64,000 nt of DNA from Roseateles amylovorans (GCF_025398155.2 NZ_CP104562.2:310001-374000), one strand, 5' to 3'; positions 7,484-16,774 are shown, counted from the first letter of the stretch. The notes: generated by a model not told the origin, from the sequence alone. A program made the numbers and translations.

Positions 7484-9178
7484 ATGTCTGAACACCCGCG
7501 CGACGAATCTCCGGATGATCTGCCGTTGGCCGAGCTGCTCGAGCGCGCGCGTGAGGCGCAGCAGCAGCATCGGTTGGCCGAGGGCCTGACCCTGGCCGAG
7601 GCGATCTGGCGCCGCGCCGGCGCCGACGGGTTTGTCAACGAGCAGGCCGAGGCGGGCAAGCTCCGCAGCTTCTTCCTGCTGCGTCAGGGGGACCTGCGGG
7701 GCATGCTGGACGCGGGTCAGCAGGCCCTGGCCTTGCTCCGGCCGCTGGGGCCCAGCCGCTCGATCTGCGAGCTGCTGCGCTGGATGAGCCTGTCCGCCTG
7801 CGAGCTGGGCGACTACGAACTCGGCTTGGCCTGTGCCCATGAAGCGGTGCAGCAGGCCGGTGAACTGGGTGATGTACGCATGCGCGCGGTGGCCCTGAAC
7901 GGCATGGGCGCCTGCTTCGAGCGCATGGGCGATCCCTGGCAGGCCGAGCGGCTGATGGGTGAGGCCGCCGGCATGATCCGCAGCGAGGCCACGCCGTATG
8001 AGCGCGTGGTCACGCTCACCAACCTCTGCACCGTGGCCCTCGGGGCCTATCACCTGCAGCGCGACGGCGCCGCGCCCGAACAGGCCGAGCGCACCCTGGA
8101 GCGCGCGCTGGAGCTGGCGCGGGAGGCGCGTCCGTTTTCGCAGCAGTTGGGTGATCGCTATGCGATCGCGCTGACCGCCAGCAATTTTGGCGAGGTGCTG
8201 CTCTTGATGGACCGCCTCGACGAGGCCGAGCCGCTGCTGCGCGAAGCCCAGGACGAGTGCGCCCGCGTCGGCTTCCGTCTGCTGGACTGGCGGTTGCGCG
8301 GCACGCTGGCCGAGCTGATGCTCGCCCGCGGCGATGCACGGGGGGCCTGGCAGCATCTGCAGGCCCTGGAGGTGGAGATCGATCAGGCTGCCGGTCGGGC
8401 GCCTGCCACGCGCAGCGAGACGCCGCCGTCGGCCGGTCTGGTCCCACCGGCCGAACCGGGCGAGGCAGAGGATCCGGTGCCCCCCTTCATTCGGCTGCGG
8501 CTGCATCAGGCGGCCTATCGGTCCGCCAAGGCTTTGGCCTTGCTGGGCCCGGCGCTGGTGCATCTGGAGCAGGCCCGCGCGGTGGAGCGCCGCCGCGGTG
8601 TGATGCAGCTGATGGCGCAGTCCCAGTATTTCGTCTCCCGGCTGGAAGCGGAATTCGGCGGCGAGGGCGGCGCCTGCGCCGACCGCGATCCGGCCACCCA
8701 TCGCGATCCCCTGACCGGACTCGGCAACCGCCGCTGCCTGGAAGCCCGGCTGCCGCCGATGCTGCGCGCGGCCGAGCAGGATGGCCGTCCGCTGACGGTC
8801 GCGCTGATCGATGCGGATGGGCTGCGCAACATCAATGAGCGCCATGGTCACGACATCGGCGACCGCGTTCTGCAGGAGCTGGCCCAACTGCTGCGCGAGA
8901 ACACCCGCGCCAGCGATCTGGCGCTGCGCTGGAGCGGCGAGGAATTCCTGGTGGTCTTTCCCGACACCGTGGCCGATCGCGGCTTCGAGGTCTGCGAACG
9001 CATCCGCGCCAGCGTGTCCTTCCATCCCTGGCACCGCCTTGCCGAGGGCCTGGACGTGACGCTCAGCATGGGTCTGGCCAGCGCACCCCCGTATGCGACC
9101 GATCAATTGATCGCCCGCGCCACTGCCGCGGTGGCCCGCGCCAAGCACCTGGGGCGCAATCGCGTGGCGTTGGCCTGA
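7484..9178 (+). CDS. Diguanylate cyclase with N-terminal TPR-like repeats
   Basis: A 564-residue soluble protein with no membrane segment. Residues 20-390 are helical TPR-like repeats (for example the ALNGMGACFERMGDPWQAERL and ASNFGEVLLLMDRLDEAEPL segments). A GGDEF domain covers about 405-564, starting DPLTGLGNRRCL. The active-site loop is SGEEF (about 484-488), a functional variant. An RxxD inhibitory site (RASD) lies five residues before it, so c-di-GMP product inhibition is expected. It would make c-di-GMP in response to a protein or peptide signal bound by the repeats. A TAACCT box ends six bases before the ATG and there is no clear ribosome-binding site. Confidence 0.92.
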   Translation: MSEHPRDESPDDLPLAELLERAREAQQQHRLAEGLTLAEAIWRRAGADGFVNEQAEAGKLRSFFLLRQGDLRGMLDAGQQALALLRPLGPSRSICELLRWMSLSACELGDYELGLACAHEAVQQAGELGDVRMRAVALNGMGACFERMGDPWQAERLMGEAAGMIRSEATPYERVVTLTNLCTVALGAYHLQRDGAAPEQAERTLERALELAREARPFSQQLGDRYAIALTASNFGEVLLLMDRLDEAEPLLREAQDECARVGFRLLDWRLRGTLAELMLARGDARGAWQHLQALEVEIDQAAGRAPATRSETPPSAGLVPPAEPGEAEDPVPPFIRLRLHQAAYRSAKALALLGPALVHLEQARAVERRRGVMQLMAQSQYFVSRLEAEFGGEGGACADRDPATHRDPLTGLGNRRCLEARLPPMLRAAEQDGRPLTVALIDADGLRNINERHGHDIGDRVLQELAQLLRENTRASDLALRWSGEEFLVVFPDTVADRGFEVCERIRASVSFHPWHRLAEGLDVTLSMGLASAPPYATDQLIARATAAVARAKHLGRNRVALA

Positions 9179-9249
9179 GGCGTCTGGCGCTTGCCCGTCT
9201 GCAACGCCGGGCCGCGAGGTTGGCGGGCACGTCGGGGTGGCGTCGGATC

Positions 9250-10440
9250 TCAGGTCGACGGGGCCGGCGATTCCAGCTCCACCGCCTGCACCACGTTGCG
9301 CCCCTGGCCCTTGGCGCGGTAGAGCGCCTGGTCGGCACGGCGCAGCACCTCGGCGGCACTGGGATCGTCCGGGGAGGACTCGGCAATCCCGAAGCTGGCG
9401 GTCAGGGCCCAGGACTGCCCGTTCCAGGCGAAAGACTGGGCCGCCAGCAGCACCCGCATGCGCTCGGCCACCAGCGCGGCGCCGGCGATGTCGGTGTCGG
9501 GCAGCAGCGCGCAGAACTCCTCGCCGCCGAGCCGGCCGAGCAGGTCGACCTCCCGCAGGCAAGGCTGCACCACGCTGACCAGGGTCTGCAGCGCGGCATC
9601 GCCTGCGGCATGGCCCAGGGTGTCGTTGAGCTGCTTGAAGCGATCCATGTCCAACAACACCAGACCGTAGCGATGCCCGCGGCGTTGGCGCTCGTGTTCC
9701 GCGTCCATGGCCTCGGACAACGCGCGGCGATTCATCGCATCGGTGAGCGGATCGCGCTGGGTCAGCCGCTGGATCTCCAGCATCAGCTTGAGCAGCAGCA
9801 AGAAGGCAAGGGTGCCGTTCAAGGCCAGGGCGATCACCAGCGCCGACCAGAGCCAGACGATGTTGAAGCCGCTGCCGCCGTTCAGGTCGCCGGTCTGCCC
9901 GGGCGCGAGGAAGGCTTCCAGCGGCCGGGCCAGCAGCAGCAGGCCCAGCACCAGCAAGGGCGTGACCAGCAGCACCGACAGCCGCGCCCGCAGGCCGCGC
10001 GCCCGCAGCAGCAGGAAGGCATCGCGCCCGGCCAGCAGGCTCATCACCCCCATGGTGCCGTACAGCAGCGCCTTCTGACCGATCGAGATACCGCCTTCGG
10101 CCCACTGGGTGGCCAGCGTGCTCACCACCACCACCGCGAGGGCGCTCAGCCGCCACGGGGGTCGGCGCTCCGCCACCAGCGGCACCGCGATGCGCACCAG
10201 GGCGAAGGCCGCCAGTCCCAGAGCGTCGGACCACCAGGCCTGCAGCGCGCCGCCGCCCAGGGACGGCAGGTCATGCAGCACGAACGAGCCGCCCAGCAAC
10301 GCATTCGCGGCCGCCAGACACAGGCAGGCCCAGGGCGATTCGCGCAGGCCGCCGGCCACCAGCAGCCAGACCACCGCCGCGACGCCGAACACCGTCACCA
10401 GCGCGGCGATCATCGTGATCGGATCGGTGTTCGGGATCAT
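9250..10440 (-). CDS. Membrane diguanylate cyclase (downstream of pair)
   Basis: A 396-residue protein with about seven hydrophobic segments in residues 1-225, then a linker helix and a GGDEF domain (about 230-390) starting DPLTDAMNRRAL. The catalytic loop is GGEEF, preceded by the inhibitory site REVD. It should form c-di-GMP from two GTP at the inner membrane. The membrane part is not one I can name. The start overlaps the stop of the next upstream cyclase by four bases (ATGA), and the two proteins share layout, which points to a tandem duplication. It converges with the TPR cyclase. Confidence 0.92.
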   Translation of the reverse strand: MIPNTDPITMIAALVTVFGVAAVVWLLVAGGLRESPWACLCLAAANALLGGSFVLHDLPSLGGGALQAWWSDALGLAAFALVRIAVPLVAERRPPWRLSALAVVVVSTLATQWAEGGISIGQKALLYGTMGVMSLLAGRDAFLLLRARGLRARLSVLLVTPLLVLGLLLLARPLEAFLAPGQTGDLNGGSGFNIVWLWSALVIALALNGTLAFLLLLKLMLEIQRLTQRDPLTDAMNRRALSEAMDAEHERQRRGHRYGLVLLDMDRFKQLNDTLGHAAGDAALQTLVSVVQPCLREVDLLGRLGGEEFCALLPDTDIAGAALVAERMRVLLAAQSFAWNGQSWALTASFGIAESSPDDPSAAEVLRRADQALYRAKGQGRNVVQAVELESPAPST

Positions 10441-11597
10441 GCGGAACTCACCTCGCCGGTGCTGCGCAGCACCCGGTTGCGCCCGCGGGCCTTGGCCGCA
10501 TACATCGCGGCATCCGCCCGGGCCAGGGCCTGCTGGCCATGAGGGTCGGCCGGCTCCATCGCGGCCACGCCGAAGCTGGCGCTGATCGGCCAGATCTTGT
10601 CGCCCCAGGTCAGGGGCCGTTCCTGCAGCAGCCGGCGCAGCCGCTCGGCCACCATCACCGCACTGTCCAGGTCGGTGTCGGGCATCAGCACCGCGAATTC
10701 CTCGCCCCCGAGCCGCCCGAAGGCATCGGTGTCGCGCAGCCCGGTGGCGAGCTCGCGTGAAAGATGCTGCAGCGCCGCATCGCCGCCCGCATGGCCGAGT
10801 TCGTCGTTGATGCGCTTGAAGTGGTCGATGTCCATCACCAGCACCGCATGGTCGCGGCCTCGTTCGACTTGCGCCTGCAGCCGCAGCAGGCCCTCTTCCA
10901 CCGCGCGTCGGTTGAGCAGTCCGGTCAGGCTATCGCGACGCGTCAGGTGCCGCACCCGCGCAATCATGCGCTGCAGCACCAGGGCGATCAGGCCGGTCGC
11001 GATCAGCAGGTTGATGAACAGGCGCACCAAGGCCAGCGGCGCATTCCGGGTGAGGCTTTCCAGGCCGAAACCGACCGGCGTCCATCCCAGCAGATCGAAG
11101 GAACGCCACAGCGCACCGGCCGCCAGCACGCCATACGGCAGCACCAACAGCAGCGTCATGATCCGGCGAAAGCCCGCGCCGATGAGGATGTCGCGGGCCG
11201 CCATCAGGGCCAGCAGCGCGCCGAAGAGGTTGGAGACGAGGCGGCCGTGGTTCAGGTCCGGATAGACCGCCGCATGCGCCAGCAGACCGATGACGACCAC
11301 GGCCACCACGTCCGGCGCGCCGTAGCGCAAGCGCATCAGGCCGCGCACGCCGGCGGTGAGCAGGCCGGCGGCGACCAGGGTGAGGGGCAGCACGAGTGCG
11401 GCCTCCAGCGCGGGCGGCAGCATCGGCCACCAGGCCAACGCGAGCAGACCGTGGTAGCCCGCGATGCGCCGAGCCGCCCGCGGCGCGATGCGCAACACAT
11501 GGCCCATCAGCAACCAGACCACGCAGGCGAAGGCATCCACGACGGCAATCACCATGAGCAAGGTGGCGGCGTCGAGAAGCGGCATGCGCAGGATCAT
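10437..11597 (-). CDS. Membrane diguanylate cyclase (upstream of pair)
   Basis: Similar design to its neighbour: about seven membrane segments, then a GGDEF domain starting DSLTGLLNRRAV with loop GGEEF and inhibitory site RDTD. Both catalytic features are intact, so it should be an active cyclase with product inhibition. The reading frame is open to a TTG at 11621, but an ATG at 11597 (or one at 11585) is a better start. It is the first gene of the two-gene unit. The sensor halves of the pair are clearly diverged while the cyclase halves remain alike, so the two probably sense different cues. Confidence 0.9.
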   Translation of the reverse strand: MILRMPLLDAATLLMVIAVVDAFACVVWLLMGHVLRIAPRAARRIAGYHGLLALAWWPMLPPALEAALVLPLTLVAAGLLTAGVRGLMRLRYGAPDVVAVVVIGLLAHAAVYPDLNHGRLVSNLFGALLALMAARDILIGAGFRRIMTLLLVLPYGVLAAGALWRSFDLLGWTPVGFGLESLTRNAPLALVRLFINLLIATGLIALVLQRMIARVRHLTRRDSLTGLLNRRAVEEGLLRLQAQVERGRDHAVLVMDIDHFKRINDELGHAGGDAALQHLSRELATGLRDTDAFGRLGGEEFAVLMPDTDLDSAVMVAERLRRLLQERPLTWGDKIWPISASFGVAAMEPADPHGQQALARADAAMYAAKARGRNRVLRSTGEVSSA

Positions 11598-11703
11598 CGC
11601 AGGGGCCCCGGGCTCACACAATCCGCCGATTCAGGGCGGGGGGGCCGGCAAGCTCTGGCGTGTCCCGCAGATCGGCGGCGCGGCGGGCCGAGGCGGAGCT
11701 GAG

Positions 11704-11739
11704 TGCTGTTGTGATTGCTGTTGTGATTGCTGCTGTGAT
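11704..11739. repeat. 12-bp tandem repeat, three copies
   Basis: TGCTGTTGTGAT is repeated twice exactly and a third time with one change (TGCTGCTGTGAT), immediately downstream of the rlpA stop. Confidence 0.9.
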
Positions 11740-11747
11740 CGCTGCGC

Positions 11748-13070
11748 TCAACGCCGCTCGACCAGCACTGGCGTCAGTGCCATGGCGGTGCGCACCCGCT
11801 CGGCCGCGGCTCGGGCGTCTTCCCGGCTGATGAACGGTCCGGCCTGCAGTCGATGCAGGCTCTTGTCCTTGAAGATGGCCAGCATCGGCGCCATCCAGTC
11901 CAGCTCTCGGTTGAACTGCTCGCGCAGCGTCTCGGCGCCTTCCAGTCGCGAGAACGCGCCCAACTGCAGCCAGAAGCCGGGCGCAGCCGCCAGTTGCAGG
12001 CGCGGGACCTGGGCGCTGTCGGCGGCTGGGGAACGCGCCTGGCTGGCGGTCGGCGTGCCCGAGGTGGGGGCTGTGGCCAAGGCGCCAGGCAGTTCGGAGG
12101 CGGGGGTGTCGAGATCGGTTCCGGCCGGCAGCGCGGTCACTGGCAGGGGCACCATGCCAGCGCCTGCGCCTGCCGTCGAGGCGGCGGCCGTGGCGACGGA
12201 GGTGCCGCCGGCGGTCACAGACGTGACCGGACCAGCGGCCGGCACCGTCCGCGTGGGCGCTGCGGTGCCCGGCTTGGCGGCGGCCACCGAGCTGCCGCGC
12301 GGGGACGGCGTGGCGCTGGCGGCGGCGGGGGACAGGTCTTGCAGCTCGCGCGCAGGCGGCCGGGCGTCGGCCGTGGTCGGCAAGCTGGGCGCCCCGCTGG
12401 GTGAGGCGGCGGCATAGACCGGTGTGTCCTGGGCGGGCGGGCTGGCGGGCAACTCCCGACCCCGGGTCCAGGCGCCGGTGCGGATGTCCTCGTAGGTGAT
12501 GCGCTCGACCTCCACCTGGCCGACGCCGCGCAGGAGGTCCAGTTTCAGCGCGGCGGTGTAGCTCAGGTCCACGATCCGGCCGGGGTGGAAGGGCCCGCGG
12601 TCATTGATCCGGACGATCACCTCCCGCCCGTTCTTCGGATTGCGCACCCGGGCATAGCTCGGGATGGGCATGGTCGCGTGGGCCGCGGTCATGGCATACA
12701 TGTTGTAGACCTCGCCGCTGGCGGTCTGTCTGCCGTGAAACTTGCGGCCGTACCAGGACGCCAGGCCCCGTTCGACCAGCGGCTGGTCGTCCACGATCGG
12801 CTGGTAGCTCCGGCCGGCGACGGCATAGGGCTTGTTCGGCCCCCCCTTGCGGATGCTTTCCAGGCGCGGCAGGGCGTCGGGGATCTTGTCCAGGTCGGCG
12901 GGCGCTTGGGCTTCGGGGCCGTCCTTGTCGGGCCACTGGGTGACCTTGGGGCCGCCGGAGGGGCTGGGTGAGGGACTTTTGGGGGCGGGACCGCGGCTGG
13001 CGCAGGCGGCCAGGAACAGTGCACACGTCAGGACGGCCAGACGCTGGCCGGCGGGGCGGGCTTCAAACAT
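11748..13070 (-). CDS. rlpA: RlpA-type septal lytic transglycosylase lipoprotein with SPOR domain
   Basis: An outer-membrane lipoprotein that cleaves denuded glycan strands at the septum. With the start at 13070 the signal peptide ends in a LAAC lipobox near residue 23. The double-psi beta-barrel follows (GLASWYGRKFHGRQTASGE, then ARVRNPKNGREVIVRINDRGP with the catalytic-type Asp). A Pro/Ala/Thr-rich linker of about 150 residues leads to a C-terminal SPOR domain (WLQLGAFSRLEGAETLREQF) that binds naked glycans. The linker is longer than usual. A -35/-10 pair ends seven bases before this ATG, which supports the start and a leaderless mRNA. Confidence 0.93.
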   Translation of the reverse strand: MFEARPAGQRLAVLTCALFLAACASRGPAPKSPSPSPSGGPKVTQWPDKDGPEAQAPADLDKIPDALPRLESIRKGGPNKPYAVAGRSYQPIVDDQPLVERGLASWYGRKFHGRQTASGEVYNMYAMTAAHATMPIPSYARVRNPKNGREVIVRINDRGPFHPGRIVDLSYTAALKLDLLRGVGQVEVERITYEDIRTGAWTRGRELPASPPAQDTPVYAAASPSGAPSLPTTADARPPARELQDLSPAAASATPSPRGSSVAAAKPGTAAPTRTVPAAGPVTSVTAGGTSVATAAASTAGAGAGMVPLPVTALPAGTDLDTPASELPGALATAPTSGTPTASQARSPAADSAQVPRLQLAAAPGFWLQLGAFSRLEGAETLREQFNRELDWMAPMLAIFKDKSLHRLQAGPFISREDARAAAERVRTAMALTPVLVERR

Positions 13071-13106
13071 GGGCGCAACCCTAGCAACCCCAGCCGCTTT
13101 TGCCAA
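13071..13106 (-). promoter_or_regulatory. rlpA promoter, probably leaderless
   Basis: On the minus strand TTGGCA (13106-13101), a 17-base spacer and TAGGGT (13083-13078) are followed by seven bases and then the ATG. Transcription would start at or next to the start codon. Confidence 0.6.
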
Positions 13107-13314
13107 GGTTATGCTGCACGCCTGCGGACGGTCGAACGTGTTGTTTCAATGGCTTGACCGTCGCGTCGACCCGGCGGTCGACCCCGTCGGCGGGCCCGGC
13201 TGTTCCCGGTTCGCCAGAGGTCGCCTCCGCTCGACCGGCCACTTGCGGGACACCGCATCTGCCGCGCGCCCGCCACGCACCTGCAACGCAACGCCCAGCG
13301 CCTCGAGACCCGCC

Positions 13315-14013
13315 ATGAGCACCTACATCTTCCCCCCCGCGCCCCAGGCTGCCGTGGCCGTGCGCGGCACCGACGCCCGTTACGCCGTCAGCCGCATCTT
13401 CTGCGTCGGCCGCAACTACGCGGCCCATGCCCGCGAGATGGGCAGCGATCCGACCCGTGAACCGCCGTTCTACTTCACCAAGCCGGCCAGCGCGCTGGCG
13501 CCGTCGGGCGGCACCATTCCGTACGCCCCCGGCACGAAGAACCTGCATTACGAGATGGAGCTGGTCATTGCCATCGGCAAGCCGGTGTTCAAGGCCACGC
13601 CCGAGCAGGCCGGCGACGCCGTCTGGGGCTATGCCGCCGGGCTGGACATGACCCGCCGCGACCTGCAGAACGAGGCCAAGGCCATCGGCCGGCCCTGGGA
13701 CCTGGGCAAGGGCTTCGAGCATTCGGCGGTCATCACCGAGCTCGTCCCCCGTGATCAGATCGGCGAACTCAGCCGGGGCGCGATCACGCTGTCGGTCAAC
13801 GGCACCGAGAAGCAACGCGGTGACCTGTCCGACATGATCTGGAGCGTGCCTGAACTGGTGGCCAACCTGTCGCAGTTCTATCACCTGCAACCGGGCGACC
13901 TGATCTACACCGGCACGCCCGAAGGCGTGGGCCCGGTGCAACCGGGCGACCAGATCGTCGGCGTGATCGAGGGCTTCGGCGAGCTGCACCTCACCATCGG
14001 CGCTGCCGAGTGA
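13315..14013 (+). CDS. Fumarylacetoacetate hydrolase family protein
   Basis: A 232-residue single-domain FAH-fold protein. Visible family features are FCVGRNYAAHAREMG near the start, the metal ligands in NLHYEMELVIAIGKPV (E-x-E), the AGLDMTRRDLQ segment and the C-terminal LIYTGTPEGVGPVQPGD. Members hydrolyse C-C bonds of acylpyruvates or decarboxylate oxaloacetate; length and motifs fit the acylpyruvase/FAHD1-like group, but the substrate is an inference. The ATG at 13315 gives the usual length, although the frame is open further upstream. The gene is 71 bases upstream of nadC on the same strand. Confidence 0.9.
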   Translation: MSTYIFPPAPQAAVAVRGTDARYAVSRIFCVGRNYAAHAREMGSDPTREPPFYFTKPASALAPSGGTIPYAPGTKNLHYEMELVIAIGKPVFKATPEQAGDAVWGYAAGLDMTRRDLQNEAKAIGRPWDLGKGFEHSAVITELVPRDQIGELSRGAITLSVNGTEKQRGDLSDMIWSVPELVANLSQFYHLQPGDLIYTGTPEGVGPVQPGDQIVGVIEGFGELHLTIGAAE

Positions 14014-14084
14014 GTCCGCCGGCGGGCGTGGCGCAGACGTCGCGCCCGCGGCCTTCTTGTCCCCGAGCTGTAGAGAGCCCTGTG

Positions 14085-14945
14085 ATGTTCGACCACAACG
14101 AAACCCTGGACGAGGCCCGCGCCCGCAACATCCGCGAGGCCCTGTTCGAGGACATCGGCCGCTGCGACTGGACCGCCCAGCTGGTGCCCGCCGGCCGTCG
14201 CGTGCGGGCCCATGTGCGCGTGCGCGAGGCCGCCGTGCTGTGTGGTCGCGACTGGTTCAACGGCGTCTTCGCCGCCCTGGATGCGACCGCCCGCATCGAC
14301 TGGCAGTACGACGAGGGCGCCGACATGGCCCCCGACACCGTGGTCTGCCAGATCGAGGCCGACGGCCGCTCGCTGCTCTCGGCCGAGCGCCCGGCACTGA
14401 ACTTCCTGCAGTTGCTGTCCGGCACCGCCACCATCACCCGCACCCATGCGCGGGCCATCGAGGGTGCGAGCCCCAATCCGCGCGGCTGTGTGGTGCTGGA
14501 CACCCGCAAGACGCTGCCCGGCCTGCGACTGGCGCAGAAGTACGCGGTGCGCGTGGGCGGGGGCGCCAATCAGCGCCTGGCCCTGTATGACGGCATCCTG
14601 ATCAAGGAAAACCACATCGCCGCTGCCGGTGGCGTCACCCAGGCGCTGGCCCAGGCGCAGGCATTGAACGCCGGCGTGACCATCCAGGTCGAGGTGGAAA
14701 CGCTGGATCAACTGCGCGAGGCCCTGGCGGCTGGCGCGGTCAGTGTGCTGCTGGACAACTTCACCGAGCCCAGGATGCGGGAGGCGGTGTCGATCACGGC
14801 CGGCCGCGCGCTGCTGGAGGTGTCCGGCGGCGTGGCGTTGGATCAGCTGCGATGGATCGCCGCGACCGGGGTGGACCGGATCTCGATCGGTCGACTGACC
14901 AAGGACGTCAAGGCGGTCGATTATTCGATGCGGGTGGACGGCTGA
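14085..14945 (+). CDS. nadC: Carboxylating nicotinate-nucleotide diphosphorylase
   Basis: Quinolinate phosphoribosyltransferase: quinolinate plus PRPP gives nicotinate mononucleotide, CO2 and PPi in de novo NAD synthesis. Its 286 residues are normal for the family. Key segments are LSAERPALNFLQLLSGTATITR, VLDTRKTLPGLRLAQKYAVRVGGG with the substrate-binding Arg and Lys residues, LYDGILIKENHI, and IQVEVETLDQLREAL. The ATG at 14085 follows a stretch without good initiation signals, and a GTG three bases earlier is possible. nadA and nadB are not in the window. A strong terminator follows the gene. Confidence 0.95.
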   Translation: MFDHNETLDEARARNIREALFEDIGRCDWTAQLVPAGRRVRAHVRVREAAVLCGRDWFNGVFAALDATARIDWQYDEGADMAPDTVVCQIEADGRSLLSAERPALNFLQLLSGTATITRTHARAIEGASPNPRGCVVLDTRKTLPGLRLAQKYAVRVGGGANQRLALYDGILIKENHIAAAGGVTQALAQAQALNAGVTIQVEVETLDQLREALAAGAVSVLLDNFTEPRMREAVSITAGRALLEVSGGVALDQLRWIAATGVDRISIGRLTKDVKAVDYSMRVDG

Positions 14946-15007
14946 GCGCCATGCCCGGTGACGTCCGGCGGCGCGCGTCTCCGGCGCGTCTCGGCGAGAT
15001 CTCCCTG

Positions 15008-15034
15008 AAAGGCCCCGTGAGGGGCCTTTCTTCA
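15008..15034 (+). terminator. Rho-independent terminator after nadC
   Basis: AAAGGCCCC and GGGGCCTTT form a perfect 9-bp stem with a GTGA loop, followed by a pyrimidine-rich run (CTTC). It separates nadC from the GntR-ABC unit. Confidence 0.8.
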
Positions 15035-15155
15035 TGGCGCCGCGATGGGCGCGGCAAGCACTGGGATAGTGCGTGCGGCGCCCCAGCAGCGGCCTGCCGG
15101 CGGCACGGGTCTCCCCAAGCCTGTGCGCAAGAAGGGGTGGAAACTGTGCGCACGG

Positions 15156-15167
15156 CTTGCATACAAG
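15156..15167. promoter_or_regulatory. Candidate GntR/FCD operator upstream of the regulator
   Basis: CTTGCATACAAG has inverted CTTG/CAAG arms and resembles the TTGTATACAA-type sites bound by FCD-type GntR proteins. It lies 39 bases before the regulator start, so it would give autoregulation of the whole transporter operon. Confidence 0.5.
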
Positions 15168-15206
15168 ACAGATGCGCGCTGGCACGGAAGCTGCAAAGCC
15201 CAGGCC

Positions 15207-15974
15207 ATGGGTTCCACCGCCACCGACATCAGCCAGCGCATCATCGAAGCGGTGCTGGCGCAGAAGCTGGCCCCCGGCACACGGCTGGGGGAGCAGCAAC
15301 TGGCGTTGTTGTTCGACTGCAGCCGCACCATCGTCCGCGAGGCGCTGACCGGGCTGGCGGCGCGCGGCATCGTGACCGTCAGCGCGCGGCGGGGCTGGTA
15401 CCTGATCGCGCCGTCGCAGGACGAGGCGCGTGAAGCCTTCGAGGCGCGTCGGGTGATCGAGCTGGGCCTGATCCGCGGGCAGCGTGCGCTGGAGAAACCC
15501 GCCCTGGCCCGACTGAAGAAGCATCTGCAACAGGAGCGGGCGGCGCTGCGGGGCGACGATGTCGGCGCCCGCAGCTTTCTGCTGGGGGACTTCCATGTCT
15601 GCCTGGCGGAATGCCTGGGCAACAGCCTGCTGGCCGACACCCTGCGCGACTACACCGCGCGCACCACGCTGATCGCGATGCTCTACCAGTCCTCGCACGA
15701 CGCAGCGCAATCCTGCGAGGAGCATGTCGCCATCGTGGCGGCGCTGGAGCGCGGCGATGCGACGGCAGCCGAGTCGCTGATGGCCGCCCATCTGGCCAGC
15801 GTGCAGGCCGGCCTGCAGATGGAGACGCCGGCCGACGACCCCCTTCAACAACTGCGGCAGGCGCTCACGCCGATGCCGCAGGCGCATGCCCGGCGTGCGG
15901 TGCGGGACTCGCGCCCGACCGACGCCGAGGTCACCGATCCTCCCCCCGCCGCCTATCTAGGAGCCTTGCTATGA
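15207..15974 (+). CDS. GntR family regulator, FCD domain
   Basis: A 255-residue regulator. The winged helix at residues 5-70 (ISQRIIEAVLAQKLAPGTRLGEQQLALLF, then TIVREALTGLAARGIVTV) is followed by an all-helical FCD ligand domain (EAFEARRVIELGLI, then FHVCLAECLGNSLL and CEEHVAIVAALERGD), whose conserved Asp/His residues usually hold a metal and a small acid. The C-terminal tail of 35 residues is Pro/Arg-rich. The stop overlaps the start of the binding-protein gene by four bases, so regulator and transporter are one unit. The ligand is probably the transported amino acid or a breakdown product (inference). Confidence 0.88.
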   Translation: MGSTATDISQRIIEAVLAQKLAPGTRLGEQQLALLFDCSRTIVREALTGLAARGIVTVSARRGWYLIAPSQDEAREAFEARRVIELGLIRGQRALEKPALARLKKHLQQERAALRGDDVGARSFLLGDFHVCLAECLGNSLLADTLRDYTARTTLIAMLYQSSHDAAQSCEEHVAIVAALERGDATAAESLMAAHLASVQAGLQMETPADDPLQQLRQALTPMPQAHARRAVRDSRPTDAEVTDPPPAAYLGALL

Positions 15975-16774
15975 GTCACGCCGCCGTCTCTTCCCGCCTG
16001 TCGCGCCGCCTGTTGTTGGCTGCAGGCCTCAGCCTCGCCGCCCTCGGCGTCCAGGCCCAGACCGCCCTGGAGACGATCACCAAGTCCAAGACCATCAAGA
16101 TCGCGATCCCGACCGACTACCCGCCGTACGGCTTCGTCGGACCCGACATGAAGCCGCAGGGCCTGGACGTGGCGGTGGCCGAGCTGATCGCCGCCAAGCT
16201 CGGTGTGAAGGTGGAGCTGGTACCGGTGACCAGCGCCAATCGCATTCCCTATCTGCAGACCAAGAAGGCGGATCTGGTGATCTCTACCCTCGGCAAGAAC
16301 CCGGAGCGCGAGAAGGTCATCAGCTTCAGTGCCGCCTATGCGCCGTTCTTCCAGGCGGTGTTCGCCGCGAAGAGCCTGCCGATCAAGAGCTTTGCCGATC
16401 TCGCCGGCAAGTCGGTGGCGGTGACGCGTGGCGCGATGGAGGACCAGGAGCTGGCCAAGGTCGCGCCCGCCTCGCTCGACTACAAGCGCTTCGAAGACAA
16501 CAACGCCACCATCGCGGCCTTCTCCGCCGGTCAGACCCAGGTGCTGGCCACCAGCGCCGCCGTGGCGGGCAACCTGATGCAGCGCAATCCCGGGCTGAAC
16601 ATCGAATACAAGCTGCTGCTCAAGGACAGCCCCTGCTATGTGGGCGTGGCCAAGGGCGAGGACGCCTTGCTCGCCAAGGTCAACAGCATCATCGCCGCGG
16701 CCAAGCAGGCGGGTGAGCTGGAGGCGCTGTCCAAGAAGTGGCTGGGCCGGAGCACCGGCGAACTGCCGCTGTGA
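15971..16774 (+). CDS. Polar amino acid ABC transporter, substrate-binding protein
   Basis: A 267-residue periplasmic binding protein. The signal peptide (SRRLLLAAGLSLAALGVQAQ) ends near residue 28. The mature part has the family-3 hallmarks: IAIPTDYPPYGFVGPDMKPQGLDV, then ADLVISTLGKNPEREKVISFS and the hinge segment GKSVAVTRGAMEDQEL. It would deliver an amino acid to the two permeases that follow; the exact solute cannot be read from the sequence. Its first bases overlap the regulator stop, and its stop overlaps the GTG start of the first permease. Confidence 0.92.
   Translation: MSHAAVSSRLSRRLLLAAGLSLAALGVQAQTALETITKSKTIKIAIPTDYPPYGFVGPDMKPQGLDVAVAELIAAKLGVKVELVPVTSANRIPYLQTKKADLVISTLGKNPEREKVISFSAAYAPFFQAVFAAKSLPIKSFADLAGKSVAVTRGAMEDQELAKVAPASLDYKRFEDNNATIAAFSAGQTQVLATSAAVAGNLMQRNPGLNIEYKLLLKDSPCYVGVAKGEDALLAKVNSIIAAAKQAGELEALSKKWLGRSTGELPL

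Noticed and set aside
7394..10234. Long minus-strand open frame (946 codons) opposite the cyclases
   Set aside because: It overlaps the TPR cyclase and part of the membrane cyclase fully; the translation is Arg/Ala/Gly-rich with no domain. It is the antisense shadow common in GC-rich DNA.
13905..15887. 660-codon minus-strand frame over nadC and the GntR gene
   Set aside because: Both genes beneath have clear family motifs; this frame has none.
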